Positions 48,771 through 59,540 of a stretch of DNA of 64,000 bases are shown piece after piece (the stretch's first letter is position 1; every line of letters starts with the position of its first letter). The notes beneath the pieces were generated by a model. The model worked only from the letters and a program-made list of their open reading frames with translations, made no database searches and was not told the DNA's origin. The position numbers were made by a program, and so were the translations under genes. The stretch comes from Seminavis robusta (taxonomy: Eukaryota > Bacillariophyta > Bacillariophyceae > Naviculales > Naviculaceae): assembly GCA_903772945.1 (NCBI GenBank), contig CAICTM010000043.1, forward strand, positions 62,001 through 126,000. The letters run 5' to 3'.

Positions 48771-51419
48771 TTACTTTGGAGCGTCACCGCCTTTCTCAGT
48801 CGTGCCTTGCGTAGGAGGGATTTGTGGTGCCTCCACAGCAACCTCTGCTGGAAGAGCTTTTTCAGTTGGCTTCCTCCGTCGGGGCGACTTGCGTTGCGGG
48901 GATTTTCCAGGAGACGGTGGAGCTGTTGCTGCTGCAGGTGATTTGGCTGCAGCTGCAGATGTTGTGGCTGTGGCAAGTGGTGCGGCAGGTGGCGGTGCTG
49001 CAGGTGATTTGGCTGGTGCGGCAGGTGGTGGTGCCGTGGCAAGTGGTGCGGCAGGTGGTGGTGCTGTCGCTGGTGGCGGTGCTGTCGCTGCAGCCACTGA
49101 GATTCCCGCAACAGCTGCAACAGGAGTAGTAGTGGTTGTCGCCGTCATGGCATTCGCCAGGGCAGAAGTTGCAGCCGCCACCACTGCCGCGGCTGTCGCA
49201 GGTGGAACACCCGTAGCTGGCGTCGTCGTCGCACTTGCGGGTGCTTGTGCTGCTGAAGGATAGGGCATAGTATGATGCAGGTGCGCTCCCGGATATGGCG
49301 GGTGAGGCACGGTTCCATGCATGGCTGGCACGGGGTAAGGGTATCCCGGATGAATAGGGGGCTGTCCTGGTTGCTGTTGTGGCTGTGCAGCATGGTGAGG
49401 GTGATAGGCATACTGAAGGTGTGGATAAGGATGCATGTACCCGTAGGGGTGGTACATGGCGTAGGGGTGGTGCACTGGAGCGACCGGATGAGCTGTCGGA
49501 GGCTGCGTAGGAGATGACTTTGGGCTCGCTCGAGGAGCCGGCTGAGCGGCAGTGGGAGATGATTTTGGACTCGGCCGTACCGGTATTGCAGACAAAGGCG
49601 TTGTGGGTGCCTGTTTTGGAGCCTCAATTATCTTTTGTGCCGATGCAGCTGCATGTGTTGGTGGCAATGCCTTCGGTCCCGCAACAGCAGCAATAGTGGT
49701 CGCGACAATTGTTGGCTTTGAAGGAGCTGCAGTCGCAGTTGGCTGTGTAGCCGATGTTACCGGTGCCGGTTTTTTTGTTGCTGAGTTCTGTTGGGGAGCC
49801 GGCTTTGCCGCTGGCTGGGGAGCCGGCTTTGCAGGACTCTGAAGATTTGGAGTAGTTTGTTGTTGTCGTTGCTGTTGTGGTTGTTTTGCTGTGGCTGGTG
49901 TCGTTGGGGCTACTACCTTGGCGTTGGGGGATGGCCTGGGCTTTTTTGCTGGTGATGCCGATTTCACAGTCACGGCGACGGACTTTGGTGGTGGTGGCGC
50001 CATATCGGCAGTAGCTTTGTTCGTGGCAACCTCCTTGTTGGTAGTCTTGGTAGATTTCACGGTTTCTGGTTTTGGCTTTGTGTCATTTGACTTGTTCCTC
50101 TTTCGACTAGTTGTAGGCCTGGTCACTTTGGCTGGTGACGACTTGGTTGTCTTTGGTGTTTTCGAGGAGGTGACGACTGGTGGCTTGGTGGAAATGATCA
50201 CGACTTGATTTGGCTCTGCCTGGATGGTATGTTTTGTTTCTTCTTGCTTCTTTTTGGCTTGCTGCTGTTGCTGTTGCTGTTGTGGACAGTTTTGATCCAA
50301 CGGTTCTCCCGCCTTGTGACGTCGTCGCAACTCTTTGAATGCCTTGAGATCGTAATATCCCTGCTGCGTCAAGGGACAACGGTACCGTGCCTGCAACCCC
50401 GTAATGACACAAATCCGCGGAGGAGGTGGTCGATTCTGTTTTTTGGTGTGTTGTTGTTGTGTCAGCACGGCTGGAACATGATCCATATCTGGAAAATTGA
50501 CCGTATTCAAATAGCCGCGTCGCGAATGAAACCGTTCCACCAATTTACTCGCTTGCGCTGCTGCTTGACTGAGTTGTCGTTGGTTGTCTTGTTCGACCAG
50601 ATCCATAATGCGCTTGCGACCCAAGATCCATCGTGTATTTTCGGGTTCCGTTTCATGAACGGCTTCCAAGAGCAATTCTCCTTGTGCGAATAAGCGTTTG
50701 TGTTTGGATTTGGTGGCGAGGGCTTTTTGGGAAATTTGGGCCGCCTCTTTTTCCTTTTGAGTGGCGGCCTTTTTGCTCACTTCGCCCGCTTGTTTGGTCG
50801 AATGCCTCAGAACGCGACCGTGCGATCGTGTGGCGCGTCGTGTCGGCGAGGGCTTTTTGATGGCTGGTGGAATGACAATGGGAGTCACGGGTGTTTTGGT
50901 TTTGGTGGTTGTGGCAGTTGTCGTTGTCGTGGATGAAGGTGTTGTGGCAATATTGGTTTGTCTTGCATGATAATACGGCAGTAACGGAGGAAGATATCCT
51001 GGTAGATTGAGAATGATTCCAGCATTCAATCCGTCTCCCATGGCAATATTCTTCCCTCTTACTCCCTTCTTTTTCCCCATCAAGTCTCTGCCCGCCTTGC
51101 TGATATCCACATAGGCTCGTTTCTTTCCGCCGCCACGCTTTTCTTCTTGCGCCAATCGCTTGTCTTCGGCAGCTCCTTCCGCGGCATCTTCCTTGTCGGC
51201 ATCGCTCTCGCTGTCGTTGAAATCTGAATCAAATTGGTCCTTCTTGGCTTCGGAATCTTCGTCCGACGACCGAAACGAATCATTCTCGCTATTGTCGGGA
51301 TCTTCCGCCCATGTGTCGTGACCCCAAAAGGCTTCGTCGTCTTCTTGCGCCTTGCCCACCAATGTTCCCATGCGCTTCCCTGCTGTTGTGCGCCGGCTAC
51401 GTTCCATTGCAGCTGCCAT
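48771..51419 (-). CDS. VPS72: YL1/VPS72 (Swc2), histone chaperone subunit of SWR1-type complex
   Basis: The 882-residue protein starts at an ATG. The N-terminus has RSRRTTAGKRMGTLV (about 8-22), the conserved YL1 opening, followed by an acidic region (about 25-80, DDEAFWG...DSDFNDSESDAD) that in YL1 binds H2A.Z-H2B. The YL1_C domain is at about 332-365 (RICVITGLQARYRCPLTQ...DLKAFKELR). Known YL1 proteins are about 360-800 residues. Here about 515 residues follow the YL1_C domain, almost wholly Pro, Ala, Thr, Lys, His and Tyr, with near-repeats such as PPPAAPLATA and KSP, plus a His/Tyr/Pro patch (about 645-720). The complex exchanges H2A for H2A.Z at promoters. A unique exon of this length without introns is normal here. 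The extension looks disordered and of unknown role. Confidence 0.92.
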   Translation of the reverse strand: MAAAMERSRRTTAGKRMGTLVGKAQEDDEAFWGHDTWAEDPDNSENDSFRSSDEDSEAKKDQFDSDFNDSESDADKEDAAEGAAEDKRLAQEEKRGGGKKRAYVDISKAGRDLMGKKKGVRGKNIAMGDGLNAGIILNLPGYLPPLLPYYHARQTNIATTPSSTTTTTATTTKTKTPVTPIVIPPAIKKPSPTRRATRSHGRVLRHSTKQAGEVSKKAATQKEKEAAQISQKALATKSKHKRLFAQGELLLEAVHETEPENTRWILGRKRIMDLVEQDNQRQLSQAAAQASKLVERFHSRRGYLNTVNFPDMDHVPAVLTQQQHTKKQNRPPPPRICVITGLQARYRCPLTQQGYYDLKAFKELRRRHKAGEPLDQNCPQQQQQQQQAKKKQEETKHTIQAEPNQVVIISTKPPVVTSSKTPKTTKSSPAKVTRPTTSRKRNKSNDTKPKPETVKSTKTTNKEVATNKATADMAPPPPKSVAVTVKSASPAKKPRPSPNAKVVAPTTPATAKQPQQQRQQQTTPNLQSPAKPAPQPAAKPAPQQNSATKKPAPVTSATQPTATAAPSKPTIVATTIAAVAGPKALPPTHAAASAQKIIEAPKQAPTTPLSAIPVRPSPKSSPTAAQPAPRASPKSSPTQPPTAHPVAPVHHPYAMYHPYGYMHPYPHLQYAYHPHHAAQPQQQPGQPPIHPGYPYPVPAMHGTVPHPPYPGAHLHHTMPYPSAAQAPASATTTPATGVPPATAAAVVAAATSALANAMTATTTTTPVAAVAGISVAAATAPPPATAPPPAAPLATAPPPAAPAKSPAAPPPAAPLATATTSAAAAKSPAAATAPPSPGKSPQRKSPRRRKPTEKALPAEVAVEAPQIPPTQGTTEKGGDAPK

Positions 51420-52166
51420 TGTGTTGTTTGTTGTGTATTGTTTTGGGACAACAACGATCGAATGGTTGCGATGTTGCGATCTTTTGCCTTTGGCTCGTGG
51501 CGCTGCAGGACAATTTTAAGCAAGCGAGCTGACATGCATCTAGGGCACCCTTCACACAAATTTTCTTTCCAAGTTTCGTTTCTACTTCTACGGGTAGCCA
51601 GTACTTTCTTTTCCTGGTTGTTGCTGTCATGACAAGGAAGAAAGTTCATTCAAGGAAGATATTTATAATATAATATGGAGACCAAGCATGGGATGTATGC
51701 TCTACTCCACCGAACAAATTTTACAATGTTGCTTACAGGTCCAAGGGACTACGTAGGATTGTATTTGACACAGTGGAGCTGCAATGTGGTGCAATCTGGA
51801 GTCTGCCAAGTGTAGAGTTGTAAGGTGACCACTCTCAGTGCGGACGTTAGGAATGTATTAGTCTAATGATGAGTGAGAATCTTTGTCTCTGGTCAAGAAC
51901 AATACAGCCATATGCATACTGTCCGTACCGGTGGCGTTCAACTGGTACACGTGACAAGGAATTAAATGTTCCAAGCGGTTGATTAAGCCTTTTTTCGGCT
52001 CTCCAGTCACTTTCGCACCCTGTAAAAACCAGTTTTTCAGCGTAAGTTTTGAAGGCTGAGATCGAAAGGGGTGAACCGGCAGTGACCATGTCACCAGCCT
52101 GCATGTTCTGAAGCATCCTCTACATGTATCCGTAGGAGTCCGCTACCGTATTATAACTTGCTTAGC
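51420..52166. other. Divergent intergenic region
   Basis: Contains the promoters of YL1 (minus) and the large receptor gene (plus). No gene was recognised. A TACCGGTG word is near 51926. Confidence 0.55.
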
Positions 52167-55100
52167 ATGACGATCATCAAAGAGGAGGACGTATCCAACG
52201 TTCCCTCCCACGAAGGGAGCACCGATGTGGAATCGGCGGATCCAAGCGAGCCCAAAGATGCGACGATGGATATCTCCGCATCGGCCGATGCTGCCAGGGC
52301 AGAGATCCGAAGAATGGCGGTCGAGAATGCCAACATCCCTCCTCCGTACGGAGACATGACAAAGCAGTTGGCTTTGACAGGAAATTGGGGAGACCAAGAC
52401 ATGGAGCAAGTCCAATCGACTACAAATGACCATGAACTGAGGCTGGATTCTCTAGAGATTTGTGTGGGACACCTCATGGAAGAACTAGAAGACAAGGCCA
52501 TGGAGAAAATGGCAACCCGCTTGGAAAAGAGAATTTTGGAAAAGGTGCTAGCCATGCAGGAAAAAACAGAGGGAGACGGAAAAGACGATGACGACGACGA
52601 TGATGGCACCGAACTCAGCGAATCGGATCAGAAAACCCTGACAGAAGATACCTTCAGTTTTGTGCTATCATCCAAAACGTGTTCGCCCCCTTTTCTGTTG
52701 GGGATGGTGGTTGTGTCCCTACAAGTTGCCATTTTCATCTTGGTGGGCCTCAACACGTTGGATATCAGTGATGGAAACAATCCCTTTGGGGTTCCAATCA
52801 ACGTTAGTGAGGTGGTCCGTATCACGCAGCTTGTCGCCATCTTTATTGCCGTTCTCTTGCAGCATGATTTGTTTACATGCTTTGATCTCATCAGGGACGG
52901 ATACAGCGAACATTTGAGGAAAGCTTTCCCCCACGCGACATTACTCAAGTTTGTCTTCACGGCAGCAATTCGCTTTTTCGAGGGTGCTCTCTGTCTCCTG
53001 TTAATGTTTGTCTTGATTGTGCAGTCAGAGTCAGTCCTGGACGTGTTGCTCAACTTTACAGCCGTGGAGTTTGGTGAGTTCCAGTTTAGTTTAGGTGGAC
53101 TGCAGGCTGTTTTTACTTCGTTTTGTCTGAACCGCTGATTCGATTCAATTCATTCGATGCTCATTTCCATCCATGTCTCGACTCTCCAGTGTCCCAATTC
53201 GACGAAGCCTTCTTTTACTTGGCATCACAGGGGTTTCTCGGCCGCTACTGCGAGGATGAAGCCACAAACGTCACAGATACCCCGTACTTTTCCGAAAACG
53301 TTCGCTTTCAGAGGTTCCGAAAATTTGTTCTCATGATGGTTGCCCTAGTGACACTGCTATTAGGCTGGGGTATCCTCATCGAACAGCAAAAGGCAGGTCG
53401 ATTCGTCTGTTCCACCATCATTGTGCAATTTGATGATAGCATGATTCCAGAGCTGGGGACTTTCAGGTATGCTAGTAGTCGTCGAGTTGTATGTTGTGCT
53501 CATTCGTCTTTTTCGTGTCACCGTTGCTCACCTTTCCGTGTTGCGGTTTCCTAATACATGTAGTGGCCTCTACGACAAGTACGTGGCTCCCAGAAACGGA
53601 CTGGGGTCAAAGAGAGTGGAATACATTGAACGGCGTTCAGGTCGGGCTAAGTTTGCCTATTGCGATGACATTGAGGCGTGGACGTTTCGATGGTATCAAG
53701 CTGAGCTCGATGACATTGAGGATGATCCATGTGAGTGGGTGGCTCGATCGTCGCCAACAGAGACATTCGACCTAACAGAGACATCGGAGGGTGATTGGTT
53801 CATTCAAGACGAACACAACCGAGTGGTGGTATTGGATCATTTCTTTTTGGCGTGCAACGACTGTGACGACAACGACTGCAATGATCGAGGAGAGGTGAGT
53901 TTGGATTGGGTACATTTATTTGTCCGTCATCCTATCCTGCCAGTACTCATGCAATGTGGCCGCATCAGTGTGAAAATGCAGTGTGCACGTGCGAGAGCAA
54001 CTACACAGGCTTGAACTGCGAGTTCGCTAAGCCTTGCCCGACCCTGGCAACAGATGTTAGACATGGCGACTTTCCCGGAGACAGAGATTGGTCTTCCCAA
54101 TTCAAACTGCTGAGGCACGGGAACGAACCTGTCCTATCGTATCATCGCCCTGTCTACGTGTACTTTGGAAGAAATGCAGAGTTCGAGCTTTTATTCTTTA
54201 CCGGGCGACGGTAAGTGTAACCCTTTGTGGCTGCTGCATCAAAGGAAGAGCCCAGCTGACACCCGTTTGCTGACTGATGCAACAATCCTCCAGATGGGTG
54301 GCTTCCCACAACAACTACTTGCCAGACGTGGGGAAGGATACTTCGAACATAGTCCTTTCGCTGATCTACTTCTTCCGAAACTTCCATGCTCACTACTCTC
54401 TCTACAGGGTGGGCTTTATAAGCGAACCGATGGATATTGGTACAGAAAACGACGCAGTGACGCCGATTGGCATCTCCTGGGCCCAAGCGAAGTCGAAACC
54501 AGCGAATGAAACGGGAATACAGGAAATATCGCTCAGAGACGTCGAAACTATTTTGCTCTGTTCGTTTTGTGACGAGGAGATTCTCTGTCGATATGACGGG
54601 GTGTGCAACGAAGGTACCTGCACTTGTAGCATCGGCTCAGAAGGTAGTGTTTGCGAAAAAGCGCCTACTGGAAATGGCCACGTAAGTTGTTTGGAGTCTC
54701 GCCTTGCTGAAGTTGCTGAGTCCGCACTCTCATTGCGCCTCGCTTTCCTTGCCAAATCACTTTCGTTTCCATCTCCTCACCATTCAGTGCGACCCCCACT
54801 ACAATAGGGAGATATACGATTATGATGGTGGTACGTGCTGGTCCCTGTCCAACAATTTCTTGCTAGCACAAGCAGCAAGCAGCAAGCTCACAGCTCGCAT
54901 TTCTGCGTTGCCTTTCGCATAGGAGATTGCTGCTCCTTCAGTTGTGAGAGTAGCGAAGATTTCAAATGCGGCATGGATGTCACGGGGTACATTCCACAGC
55001 TTTATCCATTCTGCAAGGTGCAAACCCCTGGTTTGTGGCATCTGAATGGGGATGGCATCGAAGGGCAGCAGGATGCAGACTTTGGGCATCACATAGCAAT

Positions 55101-57864
55101 ATCCGAGAGTGGAAACATCTTGCTTGTCACAGGAGCTTCATTGGATCAAGGCTATCATATTTTTGACAACGACGGAAAAAATTGGAACCTGCGATATGAA
55201 TCAAAGTTTGCTGGCAGTGTGAAGAAGGCGAGTGAGGTTCAGATTGTGGAGGAGAAGTATCGTGTGGAATCGAAGGCTTCTCGTGTGGTGCCTGTCACTG
55301 TCTCCATATTCGTGGCCCCTGATTTCAACGAGGATACCCCAGGCCAGATCTTTATCTTTGACTGTGAGTCTCAATGCGGATCAGTTCGACATATTGAAAA
55401 TGTCTGGTATGCCGACATGGCACGAAGTGGGGTGATTGCGATTGCTACAGGTGATCATTACTCGAACATTTCATTTGTGGCGGTGCATGATAGTAGGAGC
55501 TACGAAGATGATTCGCCTCCGTCCACGTCCTTCTGGGGCTCTCATGATGAACTTTTGGAGGAAATATCGATATCAGATGATGGCAGGACTATTGCTTTGC
55601 TCACAGCAGAGGCAACCGAAACCGACAGGGGAGATCATCGGAGGTTTATCCAGGTGTACACTGCAGATGATGGCACCGAGTACAGGAAGAGGGGATCCAG
55701 TATTTACATGGATGATAGAGGGCAAAACGATCCTGCCGACTTTTCCAGGCTTGCCTTGTCCCAAAATGGCGACGTCCTTGCTATCGTCCAATGTGACGCG
55801 TGGCATCGGGTCATTGTGTATGCATGGAATGACGATGGAGCAGACTGGGCCCCTATAGAGTCTCCACCCGTTGGTACTGGTGGTATTGAATGCCGAGTGG
55901 AAGCCGAGAATGTCATTAGGCCGGCATTGAGTCTGTCGGGTCGGCAGACGATGGTGTTTTCGGATTTCTCTGAGGTGGAGACACCAAAGGTCGACAACAG
56001 CGTCTATGTATTCGGTTGGTCAGTAGACGTTGGATGGGAAATCCTAGGCCAGAAGTTGCCAGGTGGGCCTATCAATGCAGTATCGATGTCGAACGATGGC
56101 TTTGTTTTGGCGCACGGTTCTCCTTTGGAAAGGGACGATGGGCTCGGATTGGCAAAAGTTTACTCGCGCCCAAAGACTGCGTGGTGCCCTCCACGAAGTT
56201 CTTCGTTCAGGCTTTCAATGGCGATGGACGAAGGGGAAGGGGACACGAGGTGGTTCCTTGTCCAGAATGCAACAAAGGAGATCATTCTGGCCGGCGTTGT
56301 TCCATATAACTACGAACCGATTGTGGCAGATACCTGCTTGCAAGACCTGGAATCGGAATGTTACGAACTCCTTCTGTTTGACGAATTCAACGAAGATGGG
56401 ATCGCCGAACCTGGGGGTTTCGCTCTGTACTTGGATGGTAAAAAGCTGCCCGTGAAACCTTACGATCATGGCCCAGTCAAACATATCTGGATCGGGAACT
56501 GCCAGGCACAACCAAGTGCAAGTGAAAGATGCGGATCATATTTGTCATATTTGCAAATCTACTCTTCACCGAAAGATTCGGTGGATAGTTTCAAATGGAG
56601 CTTGTTCGACTTCAACACTGACGAAGTTATTTTGCAACAGGAATCGTCGAATCGGAGCGATGAAGTGTTGAGGGAACAACACATCTGTGTGAACATAGAG
56701 GAACGTTGTCTCGTTCTTACGTTGATCGAGGGTCCGAATGAGAGAAACTTAATCAGTGATTTCATACACGTTGGCTTGGATGGTGAGGGCTTGGAACACG
56801 ACAAAGACATTCACGAAGAAAGATTTTTCCTTGGAGAAAACAAATGCTGTCCTGCCAGTCTCGCCCGATTCTCAGCCATAATCAGGGTTTGCGAAAGCGC
56901 TGCATGGACCGTCAGTACCATGGATGGAGAAGTCTTGGCGACTGGTAGCGCAGGCGAGAATCACGGAGGCCGCCTTCTAAATGCAACCGCGAACGCTTGC
57001 AACCCGCATACAGACCCAGTGGATGTTTACTTCGAAGATCTTTGCCTTGACCCATCTCAATGCTACTACTTTTCCTTTGTCGGTGATCACACCGGAGCAG
57101 CTCTGTCGTCGGTCATGCCTTACTCCTATTGGCAGATGGCGACTCGCCCCGGGGGTGCCTACTTTGGCACCTGCGAAAGCAACAGCACGATCGAAATTGA
57201 ACCAATCCACCTGGCTGATGGCGTTCCATTGTACGGGCAAGCAACCAACCCCTTCTTCTCTCCTCAGTACACTGTGGGGCCAGTCAGCGAGGGCAGAGAG
57301 GTCACTTGTACGCTGGAAGGTAAGATATGGGACTACGCGATTGAAACAAGGTGGAACGCAACCAACGAAGACGGCCATGAATTCGACGAGCATGTACACA
57401 CGTTGGGAACACGTACCTGCACCTCCCAAGAATCTTCCTCTGAAGATTGTTCGTCGGGTGATGCTCCACCTGGTGGTGCCTTGTTGCTAGTCACTGTCGA
57501 AACAGGCTCCTTCACGAACGTAACAATCACATGCACCTCGTGCGAAGACCTTGTTGCAGGCTGGCATGATGTTACTGGTGTTGAATTCACTTGTGCCTGG
57601 TATCGACAGAGTAACCGGTGCTCATTGTACGGGGGCTATTGGCCAAACATGGGCTACACCGCGAACGAAGCGTGCTGCGGCTGCGGGGGTGGACAAATTC
57701 CTCGAGACGACAACAGTACAAACATAGAAATAGTCCAGGAAAGCTCTCCATGCAACGAAACGAGCCAGTGCTCTCACAGCGACGGGACCCCATTATTGGA
57801 AGATAACGAGTTGGGCAATGCTACCGATGCACTAGTAAGAGGGGGGCACCGGCCATTCGACTAG
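52167..57864 (+). CDS. Giant membrane receptor-like protein: 4 spans, EGF-like, Notch-type LNR, FG-GAP-like repeats
   Basis: Seven exons (52167-53073, 53190-53466, 53564-53894, 53969-54210, 54294-54681, 54788-54830, 54923-57864) all splice in frame at GT-AG and give 1,709 residues. The start is the ATG at 52167, three codons into a TTG-started frame. Residues 1-170 are cytosolic, with a coiled coil (about 85-130) and a poly-Asp run. Four hydrophobic segments lie at about 174-198, 216-236, 260-287 and 346-366. The ectodomain contains EGF-like pieces (CENAVCTCESNYTGLNC, about 506-522; CRYDGVCNEGTCTC, about 690), a Lin12/Notch repeat split across exons 6 and 7 (CDPHYNREIYDYDGGDCC, about 716-733), FG-GAP-like propeller blades (FGHHIAISESGNILLVTG and others, about 760-1140), beta-rich repeats, and a Cys module ending TANEACCGCGGG (about 1610-1653). 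The family appears to be diatom-lineage; the ligand is unknown. Confidence 0.88.
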
Positions 57865-58246
57865 TGATTATAAGCAACAAGAAGAACATGGAACGATGGC
57901 AGCGGATTGGCGGTCCAGAATCCACCGCATGTATAATGTACACTTATTAAGTATCATTAGATTAAAATCGGACGGGCAATAGCGCAGTTGCACTTGGCCT
58001 GTACCGGTGGTCTTGTACAGTATGGCTCAGTCGAACTCGGACAGTACGGGCAGCCTTGAAGCCACCGAGTCGAGTCATGTCGCAGCTTATTACACTGCGT
58101 ATGACGCCCCGAAACAAATGTAGGCATCACTGACTAGCTAGCCGTGTCGGCAGCATGCCAGGTAAGAAAACAGCCCATGCAAATACCTTTTTCCGTTGTC
58201 CCCAGGTTGAACGAGGCAATCAACTGACTCCCCACTGCTGGCTCCT
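57865..58246. other. Intergenic between convergent genes
   Basis: No feature was recognised apart from one TACCGGTG word near 57999. Confidence 0.5.
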
Positions 58247-58906
58247 TCAGCTGATCTTTTCCTTTGATTTCTTATCAGCGATAGTTTGATCTCCTTTTCC
58301 CGGCAAAAAAGCAAGGCTTTGTGACATCATTTGTTGAAATCCATTATTCTTGATAAAGGAAAGGACAGTGGATTCCACCAGACATCCACAATTCACCACC
58401 AGCAGTTGATGCCGTACCGGCACAAGAGCAAAATTGCCAACATCCAGTGGTGTCCACATGCAGATTTCCAAGCCATACGTGGGCCAAAAGTCATCACAGA
58501 GTTGTTGCTTTATGGATTTCAAAGAGTCTCCACTCATGATTCCCAAGACGGAAAAGTAGGTCAACAAACTGACCGGATGTAGAATCAGGATTTCCAACAG
58601 GAGTTTCGTAAAGACCAACTTTGTGGGCGTAGTTTCCATGGACAGCAACATGTGCACCAAACGGTCCAGTAGAATGTACCACTTGTGGGCAATGGGAGCC
58701 CAAACGACCGAAGCATACGCCATTTGATTTACGGTTCGTTTCCAGTCCATCTTCTTCTTCTTCTTCTCGTTGCATTGCTCGATCCATTGCGTAGCCAAAT
58801 CACCCAGAAACCACAGAAATCCTGAAGTGCACATGTCGGTCAACACGGGTCGCTCTTCCAGCGCCACACTGTAGGCATCCATGGCCCCTTGCAACAAGCC
58901 TGTCAT
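58247..58906 (-). CDS. Mpv17/PMP22-family membrane protein
   Basis: The 219-residue protein starts at an ATG (58906). It has the family layout: an N-terminal Y-x-x-x-L-x-x-x-P motif (YSVALEERP), four hydrophobic segments (about 25-42, 60-92, 100-122, 165-185) and the signature W-x-P-x-x-x-x-N-F-x-x-V-P-x-x-R (here WTPLDVGNFALVPVRHQ, about 152-168) preceded by D-F-W-P-T-Y. Members sit in the inner mitochondrial or peroxisomal membrane; Mpv17 itself forms a channel linked to mitochondrial DNA upkeep. No clear targeting signal is seen. The Lys-rich end (KKSKEKIS) is unusual. Which organelle cannot be decided. Confidence 0.88.
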   Translation of the reverse strand: MTGLLQGAMDAYSVALEERPVLTDMCTSGFLWFLGDLATQWIEQCNEKKKKKMDWKRTVNQMAYASVVWAPIAHKWYILLDRLVHMLLSMETTPTKLVFTKLLLEILILHPVSLLTYFSVLGIMSGDSLKSIKQQLCDDFWPTYGLEICMWTPLDVGNFALVPVRHQLLVVNCGCLVESTVLSFIKNNGFQQMMSQSLAFLPGKGDQTIADKKSKEKIS

Positions 58907-59245
58907 GGTGATTCCGTGATGATTGTCCTTTCTAATAACTAAAGCTGTGTTTTGTCAACAACAGCAATCAGAGCAATCAACTTGAGAAAGCACAGGGTGC
59001 ACGTGGGAAGGAAGCAATGGATGTTTTGTGAGAGTGTTCCGAGTTCTGAGGGTTCTCTCGAATAAGCTGCCAAAGCTGGGGCTAAACGGATCTTTGGGAG
59101 GGTTTGGCCAAAGCTTTTTGCGCCAAGAACATAAAATTACGATCACTCGCCAACCACGGAGTTGGCTGGGTTAGAATTTTGTTGTGGTCGTCCCTTTTTT
59201 GGTCCTTTTTGGAGGGTTAGGGTTAGCCGAGTTTGCCCGTATGGT
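58907..59245. other. Intergenic, left flank of the tyrosine-recombinase element
   Basis: 5' flank of the Mpv17-like gene. A short TTAGGGTTAG stretch (about 59217-59226) is telomere-like but too short to call. Confidence 0.5.
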
Positions 59246-59509
59246 ATGTAGAAAAACGTCCCGGCAAAATGAAAATCCAATGGCGCGCGGGATCGCAAGA
59301 ATTCTTGGAGGCGCAGCCGACACGATTCGTCGCGAGAGCGCGAGCCAGCGGATTTTAGGCTGAGATCGTGGATCAAGGGCTGAGATCGAACGAGGGCAAA
59401 AATCCGACAGCCGAGACACCAGATCAAGATCAAAGACCACAGATCAAGATCAAGGCCGTCAATGAGGCAGGAGGTCTTTGTGTGTAATCTACTTGGCAAA
59501 AGCTCGAGT
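59246..59509. repeat. Left long inverted repeat of tyrosine-recombinase element
   Basis: It pairs with 62996-63220. It also holds internal short direct repeats of AGATCAAGATCAA (59421-59455) and two GCTGAGATCG words. Confidence 0.75.
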
Positions 59510-59540
59510 AAATAGCCCTACCTTACTGTTAGAGTACATC

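Noticed and set aside
48802-50208. Several Ala/Val/Gly-rich plus frames opposite the YL1 extension
   Set aside because: They are antisense products of Pro/Ala/Thr-rich codons; the minus frame holds the conserved YL1 domains.
59205-59230. Interstitial telomere repeat (TTAGGGTTAG)
   Set aside because: Fewer than two full units; chance is a sufficient explanation.
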